35,343 nucleotides of DNA, from positions 1-35,343 of the forward strand of contig CAYURP010000028.1 in NCBI GenBank assembly GCA_964447175.1. Reading direction: 5' to 3'. Made by a program: the position numbers and the translations under genes. Numbering within the stretch: the stretch's first letter is position 1; each line of letters opens with the position of its first letter. Shown piece after piece: positions 23,926 to 31,890 of the stretch. Source of the DNA: CAYURP01 sp964447175. Its GTDB lineage: Bacteria; Zixibacteria; MSB-5A5; SM23-73-2. The notes under the pieces were generated by a model. It was given only the letters and a program-made list of their open reading frames with translations, was not told the origin of the DNA and ran no database searches.

Positions 23926-24318
23926 TCATTTTAATATTAAGTATTTTCTATCTTCCCCCTTATTTTTCTCTGCAATTATCTTTTCTATATTTTGGTGAAC
24001 CATCCAGATAGCATTTTCTAAGGTATTTGTTCTTACTATGACACACACGAATTTACTCACCAATCTGTGTAGGTTGGGTCCGTACCTTTTGCCTACAAGG
24101 ACATCGATTCCCTGTAAAACCGAAGACGTTTTTCTTGCCTTCTCGGGATCCCCGTGTTTTATCGATTCATCACCTTTAAATTGAACGTTCTCCCTTTTTT
24201 CAACGAACTTTTCTTTTCCTTCGGAAAATTTATAAACTTGAAAATACTTGGCCATGCCGAAATGGTCATCATTAAAATTAATGTCATCATCGGTGCCCAA
24301 AGCGATTAAAAGTTCCAT
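23926..24318 (-). CDS. NifX/NafY-like (dinitrogenase Fe-Mo cofactor domain) protein
   Basis: A 130-residue protein with the fold pattern of the Nitro_FeMo-Co family: MELLIALGTDDDINFNDDHFGMAKYFQVYKF at the start, a central VLQGIDVLVGKRYGPNL strand-loop and a C-terminal helix. Many members outside nitrogen fixers bind Fe-S or Mo-Fe clusters or have unknown roles, and no nif gene is here. No Cys motif is visible apart from a single Cys in the FVCVIVRT strand. Upstream TTTCCTCC (GGAGGAAA on the minus strand) is the ribosome-binding site. Confidence 0.72.
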   Translation of the reverse strand: MELLIALGTDDDINFNDDHFGMAKYFQVYKFSEGKEKFVEKRENVQFKGDESIKHGDPEKARKTSSVLQGIDVLVGKRYGPNLHRLVSKFVCVIVRTNTLENAIWMVHQNIEKIIAEKNKGEDRKYLILK

Positions 24319-24398
24319 AATATTTTCCTCCTTTCGTAATTGCTATTTACAAAAACTAGATTTCTTGTTAACGTTGTGACATCCGTTTTTTTAATGAT

Positions 24399-24449
24399 GC
24401 ATCGGTATTAGTCTCAAGATCCCTCTAAAAGCATGAGAAATACTGATGC
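24399..24449. repeat. long imperfect hairpin between genes
   Basis: GCATCGGTATT (24399-24409) plus TCTCA (24412-24416) pair with TGAGA (24434-24438) plus AATACTGATGC (24439-24449), with one mismatch and a 2-base bulge. Confidence 0.45.
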
Positions 24450-24463
24450 TAAGGAGCGAAAGA

Positions 24464-24489
24464 GCTTCGGCAATTTCTATTACCGAGGC
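24464..24489. repeat. second hairpin between genes
   Basis: GCTTCGGCAA/TTACCGAGGC, ten positions with two imperfect pairs and a 6-base loop, lies just past the stop of the iminopeptidase-like gene. No T-run follows on the minus strand. Confidence 0.4.
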
Positions 24490-24500
24490 ATCTGAAAAAT

Positions 24501-25517
24501 TCATTCAAAATCCCGCATTGCATCAAGCATTGCTTTTTCTATACTTTTCTCACCCATCCAATGTCCGCTTGCCTCGGCGATAACCAACTTCGATTTGGGC
24601 AGTTTTTGATGTATTCGGTAAGCTGTAATGGGTGGGCAAACCATATCGTATCGCCCGTTGACCATTACCAGCGGGATATCACTAATCTTATGGAGATCCC
24701 TTAAGAGTTGACCTTCCTCAAGAAAACAGTCATTTGCCATATAAAAGTTCTCCAGAAGAGCAAAAGCATAAGTATTGAATTCCTTGAAAATATGATCCAT
24801 TGCCTCATCCGGAAATTCCAGGCTGGAAAGCTTTAACTCATATTCTGCCCACACCCTGCTGTATTTTGTCCTATCGCTTGAGTCCTTGCTCTGAATCAAT
24901 GTCAGGAGGTAATCGGGCAAGGGTTGCCTCTCTGGTTCAGGAAGGGAAAAAAGGAATTTCTCATACGTTTCCGGGAAGAATTCGCTCACACCGCCATGAT
25001 AGAAATGATCAATTTCCTCTTGAGTTCCAGTAAATATTCCCCGTAAAACCATCCCGTTTACATTTTCAGGATAAGTCTCTGCGTATGCCAATCCTAATGT
25101 AGCACCCCAGGAACCGCCAAATAGAATAATTTTATCAAGTTTTAAATGGTTTCGAAGACGCTCGATATCCCTAACCAGATCCTGGGTGGTATTGTGGCGG
25201 ATTTCCGCATATGGTTTAGACTTGCCACACCCCCGCTGATCGTGAAGGACAATAAGAAATTTATCAGGATTGAAAAAACGTCGCATACTTGGGGAGGAGC
25301 CAGCACCCGGACCCCCGTGAAGCACAAAGACAGGTTTGCCCTCAGGATTACCGCTCAGTTCGTAATAGATTTCGTGAATATCTGAAACTTTAAGATAATC
25401 AGTTTTATACGGTTCGATTTCAGGCCATAATTCAATTTCTCCCCTCGGGACGGTTCTCTCGCAATTGCAGGCAAATACGAAAACTAAAAACAGTATAAAA
25501 TAAATATTTTTTTTCAT
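24501..25517 (-). CDS. proline iminopeptidase-like alpha/beta hydrolase lipoprotein
   Basis: A 338-residue S33-family hydrolase. The N-terminus is a lipoprotein signal with lipobox VFAC (Cys about 17). The alpha/beta-hydrolase core shows the oxyanion loop HGGPGAGSS (67-75), DQRGCGKS, the nucleophile elbow GGSWGATL (S136), and the acid/base D291 (NGRYDMVCPP) and H319 (ASGHWMGE). HGGPG plus GGSWG is the proline iminopeptidase signature, so it may release N-terminal proline from peptides at the cell envelope. Most relatives are cytoplasmic; the lipid anchor is the odd point. It stands alone with its own leader. Confidence 0.88.
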   Translation of the reverse strand: MKKNIYFILFLVFVFACNCERTVPRGEIELWPEIEPYKTDYLKVSDIHEIYYELSGNPEGKPVFVLHGGPGAGSSPSMRRFFNPDKFLIVLHDQRGCGKSKPYAEIRHNTTQDLVRDIERLRNHLKLDKIILFGGSWGATLGLAYAETYPENVNGMVLRGIFTGTQEEIDHFYHGGVSEFFPETYEKFLFSLPEPERQPLPDYLLTLIQSKDSSDRTKYSRVWAEYELKLSSLEFPDEAMDHIFKEFNTYAFALLENFYMANDCFLEEGQLLRDLHKISDIPLVMVNGRYDMVCPPITAYRIHQKLPKSKLVIAEASGHWMGEKSIEKAMLDAMRDFE

Positions 25518-25852
25518 CTTTCAAACTCCATTTTGTAAATATTTGTTATTTATTATGCAACTCAAAAGAAATAAAAGCTGCCAGCCTTATTTTCCAAGAT
25601 ACTTGATCAATAATACTAATCTCCTATTATATCATTTGCTTTTTATAGTCTTATACTATGCAATCCCCTTTCCAAAAGTCAAGAAAAAAACACTTAGAGG
25701 TATCACCAGTTCGTTTCCAAATCGTGTTTGTAATAATAATTCAGACCTGATTAAGTTTATGAAGGAAAATATTCTCTTGACAACTGTGAATATCCCTATG
25801 TTTTATTAGATTAACTTGAGAGTGAACACAAACTGAATTGGAGATTTTTAAA
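25518..25852. other. intergenic, AT-rich
   Basis: Non-coding stretch separating divergent transcription units. It shares a 15-base string (AATTCAGACCTGATT, near 25739) with the gap at 8521; I see no other structure. Confidence 0.4.
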
Positions 25853-25936
25853 ATGAATCCTAAAAGAGTGTTGATTGCCACCATTGTTGGTGCTTTGTGC
25901 GGGCTTTTTTGTGCCTGGGATGAATCCCAAATATAA
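25853..25936 (+). pseudogene. truncated 27-codon N-terminal fragment of a membrane protein
   Basis: ATG with a GGAG upstream opens a short frame MNPKRVLIATIVGALCGLFC, a single hydrophobic segment after a basic start, then AWDESQI and a stop. It looks like the beginning of a small membrane protein whose remainder has been lost. It could also be a genuine tiny membrane peptide; nothing decides. Confidence 0.35.
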
Positions 25937-25979
25937 GTTCAATTTATTTCAGATTAATTATTCTATCAGTAAGGTTGCA

Positions 25980-26759
25980 ATGAAAAATATCGAAATGATC
26001 GACGTAGATTCCAAAAATATCTCCAAATATGGAGTTTACTGTGTCAGAGATCCCGAACATGAGGGATATCAAGCCAAGCTTGACTGGTGCAAGAAACGCT
26101 TTGCTGAAGGCTTGAAGCTGAAATTTCTTTATTCAACCACGGAGAACAAACCAATTGGATTTATCGAATACGTGCCCGGCGAACACGCCTGGAGAGGGGT
26201 GGATGCAAAAGGATACACCCTGATTCACTGCATCCTGATAATGCTCAATAAATATAAGAAAAAAGGAAATGGAACACTATTATTAAAGGAATGCCTGAAG
26301 GATGCAAAAGACGAAAAGACGAATGGGGTAGCAGTGGTCACTCGTAAAGGCACCTGGATGGCAGGCAATGATCTATTCCTGAAAAATGGTTTTGAAGTTG
26401 TAGATCAGGCTCCGCCTGATTTTGAGCTGCTGGTGAGAAAATTCAAAAAGAATGCACCTCTACCAAAATTCAAAGGAGAATGGGGAAAAAAGATAAGTAA
26501 ATACGGAAAAAGCTTAAGTATTATTTATTCAGGACAATGCCCCTACATAGCCAAATCAATTATTGAGATAATTGAAACAGCTAAAAAGAAATATGGTTTA
26601 AAACCGAAAGTGATAGAGCTAAAAACTTATAAAGAGGCACAAGCTGCCCCTTCTCCCTTTGCGATTTTCAGTATGATCTACAACGGAAAACTGGTTGCAG
26701 ACCATCCCATAAGCAATACAAGGTTTATCAATATCATGAATAAAGAGATGAAAGAGTAA
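25980..26759 (+). CDS. GNAT N-acetyltransferase with YoaP-like C-terminal domain
   Basis: A 259-residue protein: a GNAT domain (about residues 1-150; PIGFIEYVPGE beta-4 region, KKKGNGTLLLKECLKDAK as the acetyl-CoA loop, LFLKNGFEVV near the end) and a C-terminal thioredoxin-like YoaP domain (SLSIIYSGQCPYIAKSIIE ... KVIELKTYKEAQ...) . The lone Cys in GQCPY is where a thioredoxin CxxC would be. Substrate unknown. I prefer the ATG at 25980 because the upstream in-frame extension is non-homologous and overlaps the fragment at 25853. The stop overlaps the next start by one base (TAATG). Confidence 0.82.
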   Translation: MKNIEMIDVDSKNISKYGVYCVRDPEHEGYQAKLDWCKKRFAEGLKLKFLYSTTENKPIGFIEYVPGEHAWRGVDAKGYTLIHCILIMLNKYKKKGNGTLLLKECLKDAKDEKTNGVAVVTRKGTWMAGNDLFLKNGFEVVDQAPPDFELLVRKFKKNAPLPKFKGEWGKKISKYGKSLSIIYSGQCPYIAKSIIEIIETAKKKYGLKPKVIELKTYKEAQAAPSPFAIFSMIYNGKLVADHPISNTRFINIMNKEMKE

Positions 26760-27337
26760 TGAAACCAACTGAAAAGCTGTACGTGACCAATAGAGATGAT
26801 TGGCGAAAATGGTTAAAGAAAAACTACAAAACTAAAAAAGAGATCTGGTTAATCTATTACAAAAAACACACCGGGAAACCCAGCCTCCCCTATGATGGTG
26901 CAGTTGAGGAGGCACTGTGCTTTGGGTGGATAGACAGCACCGTAAAAAGGTTGGATGATGAGAAGTACGCTCAGAAGTTCACTCCGCGTAATACCAAAAG
27001 CAATTGGTCTGAATTGAACATCAAAAGAGCATGGAAAATGATAAAAGAGAAAAGAATGACTCGGGCAGGGCTTTTAAAATGCAAAGATGTGTTGAAGAGT
27101 GCTGAAAAAAAGCCCAAAACCAAACCTCTGAAGAAAAAAATAGTTATTCCCTCAGATCTGAAAAAAGCATTGGCTAAAAATAAGAAGGCTCTAAAGAATT
27201 TTGAAAATTTCGCCCCCAGCTACAAAAGATTATACATCGGATGGATAAATGATACCAAAAAACAGGAGACAAAAGAAAAGCGGATCTCTCGTGTTGTTGA
27301 ATGGTCAGCCCAAAACCAAAAGCCAGGTATGATATAG
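26759..27337 (+). CDS. YdeI/OmdA family protein
   Basis: A 192-residue protein of the YdeI/OmpD-associated family. The N-terminus has the hallmark RDDWRKWLKKNYKTKKEIWL, YDGAVEEALCFGWIDSTVKR and the QKFTPRNTKSNWSELN segment; the C-terminus has FENFAPSYKRLYIGWINDTK and a basic tail. Members are linked to resistance against bacteriocins or cationic peptides in some species, but biochemical function is unsettled. It is translationally coupled to the GNAT gene (TAATG) and ends in TAG. Confidence 0.88.
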   Translation: MKPTEKLYVTNRDDWRKWLKKNYKTKKEIWLIYYKKHTGKPSLPYDGAVEEALCFGWIDSTVKRLDDEKYAQKFTPRNTKSNWSELNIKRAWKMIKEKRMTRAGLLKCKDVLKSAEKKPKTKPLKKKIVIPSDLKKALAKNKKALKNFENFAPSYKRLYIGWINDTKKQETKEKRISRVVEWSAQNQKPGMI

Positions 27338-27428
27338 AGGGTTCAAAACCCTTATTTAGAACCAGTTTGCAAAAAAAGACATGATCTTTCTGTATTATAA
27401 GTGTCGGCGGTATAATTATTTACAATGC

Positions 27429-27493
27429 CCGTCAGGTCCCCTGACCTGACGGAAAAAGGAGATACTGTCGGGTCCGGGAACCCGACAGACACA
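27429..27493 (+). repeat. two-hairpin composite repeat, copy A
   Basis: CCGTCAGGTC-CCCT-GACCTGACGG (27429-27452), an A-rich spacer GGAAAAAGGAGATA, then CTGTCGGGT...ACCCGACAG (27465-27488) and ACACAAA. Same order and spacing as copy B. Confidence 0.65.
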
Positions 27494-27554
27494 AAAATAA
27501 TTTCAATAGGTAAAAATATATTAAATTAATAGGTAGTAAAATTCTTATTCGGTA

Positions 27555-27578
27555 TCACAGGTTGTCCCTAACCTGTGA
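27555..27578. repeat. palindrome
   Basis: TCACAGGTT-GTCCCT-AACCTGTGA, a perfect 9-bp stem, preceded by GGTA. Its left flank GGTATCAC is shared with a weaker hairpin near 17681. Confidence 0.5.
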
Positions 27579-27590
27579 GAATCCAAGTGG

Positions 27591-27616
27591 GTAGTTCTGG
27601 GTCTCCCGACCCAGAA
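27591..27616 (+). repeat. GTAG-preceded palindrome (REP-like)
   Basis: GTAG (27591-27594) followed by TTCTGGGTC-TCCC-GACCCAGAA, a perfect 9-bp stem. Confidence 0.6.
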
Positions 27617-27631
27617 AATCTATCTGGAGTA

Positions 27632-27647
27632 TCAAGCTTCAGCTTGA
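27632..27647. repeat. short palindrome
   Basis: TCAAGCT-TC-AGCTTGA, perfect 7-bp stem. Confidence 0.4.
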
Positions 27648-27672
27648 CCTTTAAACCATCAAAATACATAGA

Positions 27673-27690
27673 GTGAACCTGAAGGTTCAC
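27673..27690. repeat. short palindrome
   Basis: GTGAACCT-GA-AGGTTCAC, perfect 8-bp stem with a 2-base loop, the same loop size as the REPIN hairpins at 17294. Confidence 0.45.
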
Positions 27691-27763
27691 ACTCCAATAA
27701 TTGAGAATTCCCACCTTGAAGGTAATCGGAGTGCAATAATTTATTGTGCAAAAATACAGTGAA

Positions 27764-27829
27764 CGTCAGGTCCTCTGACCTGACGGAAAAAAAGATAAGC
27801 TGTCGGATCAGGGGATCCGACAGCCACAA
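27764..27829 (+). repeat. two-hairpin composite repeat, copy B
   Basis: CGTCAGGTC-CTCT-GACCTGACG (27764-27785), A-rich spacer, then GCTGTCGGATC-AGGG-GATCCGACAGC (27799-27824), an 11-bp perfect stem, and CACAAA. Relative to copy A the second stem has paired substitutions that keep it complementary. Confidence 0.65.
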
Positions 27830-27862
27830 ATCACCGGAGCCATAAAGGCTCCTCTATGCTTC

Positions 27863-27882
27863 GCAGAGGGTTATCCCTCTGC
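27863..27882 (-). repeat. hairpin spanning the stop codon of the Crp/Fnr gene
   Basis: GCAGAGGG-TTAT-CCCTCTGC, a perfect 8-bp stem whose loop holds the TAA stop (27871-27873). No T-run; it may protect the 3' end of the mRNA. Confidence 0.5.
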
Positions 27883-28563
27883 AACCAGCTTTTGCAATTT
27901 ATCCCTGTGGGTGAGGATAATCTTTTTTGAGTCCGAAGTGATCAATCCCTGTTTTTTCAATTTGCTCATCACCCGGATAGCTGTTTCCACTGTAGTCCCC
28001 ACGAAATCAGCAATGTCCTGGCGGGTAAGACGGATGTTGATCTTTATTCCCTCGGGAACCGGAGAGCCGTGTTTCTCGGAAAGCCCCAGAAGCAGTGCAG
28101 CAATCCTTTTATCCACTCTGCTGGATGCCAAAGCCATTATCATCTCATGGGCTTTCATCAGCTTCTCACCCAGGTAGAGTATAATCCCTTTGGCCAGGTT
28201 TTGATGCTTGCTCAAAAGGCGAAATAGATTTTGTCCGGAGATGGAAAAGGCTTTTGTTTTCTCCACAGCCTTAGCTGAGGCAGAATAAGACTCAGAAAAA
28301 ATTGCCCCGCCGCCACAGATATCGCCAGGGGTTATGATCTCCAGGACCATCTCCCTGCCTGAAGTAGTGTGTTTTATGATTTTCACTTTTCCTTCCCTGA
28401 TCACATAGAGCCAGCCTGCTGGATCTCCCTCCCAGAATATGTATTCTCCTCTTTTGAATTCCCTCTGAGTGAAGCTCTGACAAATCATGGTCAGCTCTGC
28501 CTTAGATAAATCCTGGAAAAAAGGAACCTTTCTTAATATTCGTAACTTTTCATCCATTTTCAC
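27871..28563 (-). CDS. Crp/Fnr family transcriptional regulator
   Basis: A 230-residue regulator: an N-terminal cyclic-nucleotide-binding-type beta-roll (about 10-125, with FKRGEYIFWEGDPAGWLYVI and GDICGGGAIFSESY), the long dimerisation helix and a C-terminal winged helix. The recognition helix TTVETAIRVMSKLKKQG (from 190) keeps the family Glu193 and Arg197 but has Val192 where Crp has Arg; the TVET start is Fnr-like, yet the N-terminal Cys set for an Fe-S cluster is absent. The effector is therefore unknown; cAMP-contact residues of E. coli Crp are not clearly kept. It lies downstream of the TonB receptor gene on the same strand, 143 bases away. Confidence 0.9.
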   Translation of the reverse strand: MKMDEKLRILRKVPFFQDLSKAELTMICQSFTQREFKRGEYIFWEGDPAGWLYVIREGKVKIIKHTTSGREMVLEIITPGDICGGGAIFSESYSASAKAVEKTKAFSISGQNLFRLLSKHQNLAKGIILYLGEKLMKAHEMIMALASSRVDKRIAALLLGLSEKHGSPVPEGIKINIRLTRQDIADFVGTTVETAIRVMSKLKKQGLITSDSKKIILTHRDKLQKLVAEG

Positions 28564-28706
28564 ATCCGATTCTCTGAAGGAAATTATATTAAAACATTCC
28601 TCTGCACATATCCCCTTATAACACGGAATCTAAATCAACTTACTCTAACATTCTAAATTGTCAATAAAAAAGGGTTGAGGGTTTAGTGTTCTTTTATTGA
28701 AATCTT

Positions 28707-30881
28707 TTAAAATCTAGTGGTCAACGATACAATTAAATTTCGCCCGGGTTCCACTACGGGATTGTAACTATTGGATGCATTGTAAGGTTCAGAGTAAGTC
28801 TGGTTAGTCAGGTTATCAATAGCTAAATTCAATGTCTGCCAGCTGAATAGACTGATCGATGTTTTGAGATTTACAACCGTAAAGCTCGGGGTGGGAACTC
28901 TGTCCAGATATTTGCCCTGGGAGTCTTTGGGAACCCTGTTCTGCACCGCTACATATCTTAAGTTTATCTCAAACCGGAGTTTCTCGTTTCTGTCCTTCCA
29001 TCCCAGACCAACTATTGCTTTAAAGGGAGCCACAAAAATTGGCTGATTTAGGGTAATATTATCTCCCCGGTTGTAGGTAAAATTACAATAGCCAAAGAAA
29101 CTCTGGGGCAGGTCCCCTTGAAACTCCCCTTCGACTCCCTTTATCTCAGCCTCGGTGATATTAGTGTAGTGCCATTCCGGAAGGGAAGCATGTCCAATTT
29201 TGATGGAGTCTCCCGTGGACTCCAGTTCAATAAAATCGTGAATTGAATTATAGAAAAAGGTCAAAGAACCATAATATTTTTTAAGATTGACTCTAAAACC
29301 CACATCAAAGGTGGTGCTTTTTTCAGGCTCCAGATCGTAGTTGGGTATAACAAACTCCTCTCCTGAGGCTTGACCGAAGAAGTATCTCTCAACCACGTTG
29401 GGCGCCCGGTAGGCAGAACCTGCATTTCCGGTCAGGTTCAAATGCTCTGAAAGCTTGTATACTATCCCCAAACTCCCATTTACAGAGCTTAAACTCTGCT
29501 TCGTCGCCTCAAAGGGCTGGGGTGGAAAACTGCGGTAGTCCAGATAATCAGAGGTCTTTTTGGTCTTGACCCAGAAACGATCATACCTTATTCCTAAGGT
29601 CAGAGTGGTCCTTTTCAAAAAATTGAACTCATTTTCCATAAAAATCCCCAAGGCATCCAGAGTATTCTCCGGAACCGTAGATGAGGTATCAATGGTCTCC
29701 GTGGTATCGGTGAAACCGCTTATGGTAACTCTTTTAACCCACCGGTTTCCGTCTACTTGCTCGCGGAAATAATCTATTCCCCAGCTTAAATGCTGGTCTT
29801 TAGAGATCAGAAAAAGCTCTTGAAAGCTAAGTCCATATAATTTCACGCCGGTGAAAGTTTTGCTCAAAGAGGAAAAACTTGTTCCCGGTCCCATAAAGAC
29901 TGAAACCTCAGAGTCAAACTCTTTTTCCAGTTCCTGATAATAGACCTTGGCTTTCAATTGAGGCAGAAGGTTTGAAAGATTTTTAGCCTCATATCTCAAA
30001 GCGATATTGTCTCTTTTATGATAGGGAAAGAAAAAGTAAGGAGTGAACTCATTGGGTGCTCCAGGATAGCCAATGTCTTCTGCTTCCAACTTTTGATAAT
30101 CCAGAAAGACGTCCCGGTTATCTGAAATCTGATATTTCCCCTTGAAATCAAAGCTTTTCTCCTGACCCAGCCCAGAGTTCACCACTGTTCCCTCAGGTGC
30201 CTTATAATCTTTAGCTTCTCTTATACCGCTCCCTAAGAGAAAGCTGAACTTACGGTGAGCAAGTTCGAATTCCATTCTTCCCTTGCGCTGTGCATCAGTG
30301 GTAGAGTATCTCAATTGAAGATTGCCGTTCAGCCTGAGACGTTCGTCATTGGAGAGCCGGGGCTGTTTGTTAATTATATTTATCACCCCGCCCACTGCAT
30401 CAGTACCATAAAGCACAGAGCCAGGACCTCGCACCACCTCCACCCTTTCAACTGTTCCCAGATCTACCAGTGATAGCTGGGCTCCTGAGAAAGTGGATTC
30501 CCGGGTATCGTTCAATCTCTCCCCGTCTACCAGGATAAGGATTCTGCTTCCGAAAAAACCCCGGATTACCGGACGAGTACGAAAAGGACCGGCATCATTA
30601 ACCTCAATCCCGGGCATATTTCGGAATAAATCAGATACAATCTGAACATTTTCACTCTGGATTTTCCACCTGGAAGCCACGGAAATAGCCTGCGGAGTTG
30701 CAAAGGGAGACTTCTCGTATCTGCTTGCAGTTACCACTATTTCCTTTAGATAATATTCCAGGACAGCAGTGCTATCAGATTCAGAATCCTCAGAAGTAAC
30801 TGCTTTGATTGGCTCTATAGGTAAAACACAAAAAAGAAAAACAAAAAGAGAGATTTTTAGCATTTCATTAAGCCTTGACAT
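28707..30881 (-). CDS. TonB-dependent outer-membrane receptor
   Basis: A 724-residue receptor: signal peptide (about 8-27), TonB box region KEIVVTASRYEKSPF (about 46-60), plug domain with RPVIRGFFGSRILILVDGERLND and VERVEVVRGPGSVLYGTDAVGGVINII, and a 22-strand barrel ending in SLTTRF with the terminal Phe. It imports a scarce ligand by energy from the TonB-ExbBD system, not encoded here. Overall resemblance is to the BtuB/CirA group; the substrate could be a siderophore, haem, vitamin or nickel chelate. No cobalamin riboswitch is visible in the 220-base leader, but a consensus CRP-type operator is. Confidence 0.94.
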   Translation of the reverse strand: MSRLNEMLKISLFVFLFCVLPIEPIKAVTSEDSESDSTAVLEYYLKEIVVTASRYEKSPFATPQAISVASRWKIQSENVQIVSDLFRNMPGIEVNDAGPFRTRPVIRGFFGSRILILVDGERLNDTRESTFSGAQLSLVDLGTVERVEVVRGPGSVLYGTDAVGGVINIINKQPRLSNDERLRLNGNLQLRYSTTDAQRKGRMEFELAHRKFSFLLGSGIREAKDYKAPEGTVVNSGLGQEKSFDFKGKYQISDNRDVFLDYQKLEAEDIGYPGAPNEFTPYFFFPYHKRDNIALRYEAKNLSNLLPQLKAKVYYQELEKEFDSEVSVFMGPGTSFSSLSKTFTGVKLYGLSFQELFLISKDQHLSWGIDYFREQVDGNRWVKRVTISGFTDTTETIDTSSTVPENTLDALGIFMENEFNFLKRTTLTLGIRYDRFWVKTKKTSDYLDYRSFPPQPFEATKQSLSSVNGSLGIVYKLSEHLNLTGNAGSAYRAPNVVERYFFGQASGEEFVIPNYDLEPEKSTTFDVGFRVNLKKYYGSLTFFYNSIHDFIELESTGDSIKIGHASLPEWHYTNITEAEIKGVEGEFQGDLPQSFFGYCNFTYNRGDNITLNQPIFVAPFKAIVGLGWKDRNEKLRFEINLRYVAVQNRVPKDSQGKYLDRVPTPSFTVVNLKTSISLFSWQTLNLAIDNLTNQTYSEPYNASNSYNPVVEPGRNLIVSLTTRF

Positions 30882-30977
30882 TTTTGATCCTTTCGTTTCG
30901 AGCTTCTAAACCAATGGTTTTCCTTGCAATATTAATAAGAAAATTCATATAGAAAAAATATGAGCTAAATCATAAAA

Positions 30978-30993
30978 TGTGAACTTTTTCACA
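30978..30993 (-). promoter_or_regulatory. consensus CRP-type operator upstream of the TonB receptor
   Basis: TGTGA-ACTTTT-TCACA, a perfect match to the TGTGA-N6-TCACA consensus, centred about 105 bases before the receptor start. A Crp/Fnr regulator is encoded just beyond the receptor gene, making it the likely binding protein. Confidence 0.6.
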
Positions 30994-31101
30994 AAAAAGT
31001 GTTTTTCATTTAAAACACCCCCTAAAAAATTGTTGTAATTAAAATTTATTTACGGAGAATATTAAGAAGTCCAGACTTAGGAGAAGTATTAAAAAAAACC
31101 T

Positions 31102-31890
31102 TTAAAACTTACCCAATTTTAAGACCTTTATCATCTGCTGGTGGATTCTGCCATTGGTTGCCAGAAGGTGTTTGGAATAGATAGAATACTTTTTGCCCTC
31201 AAAGTTTGTAACTTTACCCCCGGCTTCTTTAACTAGAAGGGTAGCCGCTGCCGTATCCCAGGGCGAAAGCTTAAGCTCCCAGAAACCGTCAAACCTTCCC
31301 ATAGCCAGGTAGCATAAATCTAAAGCCGCAGAGCCTGCTCGGCGAATGGCTAAAGACCTGACTGCAAAATTAGCAAAATGATCCAGGTTGGTTATCTCGC
31401 TTTCCTGGATATCGTAGGGAAAGCCGGTGGCTAAGAAGCTTTTGGACAGATTTCTGGTTGAGGACACATGAATTCTTCTATTGTTTAAGAAAGCCCCTTT
31501 TCCGATCTCCACGTTAAAAAGCTCCTTTAAAAGCGGGTTGTAAACCACCCCCAGGATAACTTTGCCCTTTTTCTCCAGAGCAATGGAGACGCAATAAGAG
31601 GGAAAATCGTGAGCATAATTAGTGGTTCCGTCCAGGGGATCGATAATCCATTTGTATTCCGAGACTGTTTTCTGCTCTCTGCTCTCCTAGGTCAGGATGG
31701 AATGATCCGGGAAATTCTTTTTGATTATCCTGAGAATGGCTCGCTCTGAGAACAAATCGATTTCAGTAACAATGTTTATCTTGCCCTTGTAATTCACCTT
31801 TTTAACCCTGCCCCGATTTTTATTCAGTATTTCCCCTGCTTTCAGGGCAGCCTGGATGGCTATCTTTCTAAACCTCTCCATATATTCCAA
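31102..31890 (-). pseudogene. inositol-monophosphatase family gene interrupted by an in-frame TAG
   Basis: One continuous frame of 263 codons (including the stop) broken only by a TAG at 31687-31689. Before it: MEYMERFRKIAIQAALKAGE and NIVTEIDLFSERAI ending PDHSILT; after it: ESREQKTVSEYKWIIDPLDG, TTNYAHDFPSY and WDTAAATLLVKEAGGKVT. These are the IMPase motifs including the metal-binding Asp residues of DPLDGT and WD. In the family the interrupted place reads HSFIGEES or HSILxEE, so the TAG replaces the first Glu, a metal ligand (E70 of human IMPA1); GAG to TAG is one base change. The rest shows no decay, so the loss is recent, a sequencing error, or (less likely) read-through. Two separate short products would otherwise result. 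Confidence 0.82.

Larger units (their letters stand above)
27338..27870. other. palindrome-rich intergenic island II
   Basis: About 530 bases between the YdeI gene and the Crp/Fnr gene, with at least nine palindromes of different sequence; the better ones are listed separately. Smaller ones occur at 27836-27852 (GGAGCC...GGCTCC) and 27732-27749. No open frame is convincing. Confidence 0.7.

Noticed and set aside
23926..24318. Evidence of nitrogen fixation
   Set aside because: A NifX-like domain alone is common in non-fixers, and no nif structural or assembly genes are present.
25875..25979. Longer N-terminus for the GNAT protein
   Set aside because: The extension reads out of frame through the truncated membrane-protein fragment and gives no plausible domain; the ATG at 25980 matches where homology begins.
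30882..31101. Cobalamin riboswitch ahead of the TonB receptor
   Set aside because: No B12-box-like conserved segment or the expected multi-helix core is visible in the 220-base leader.
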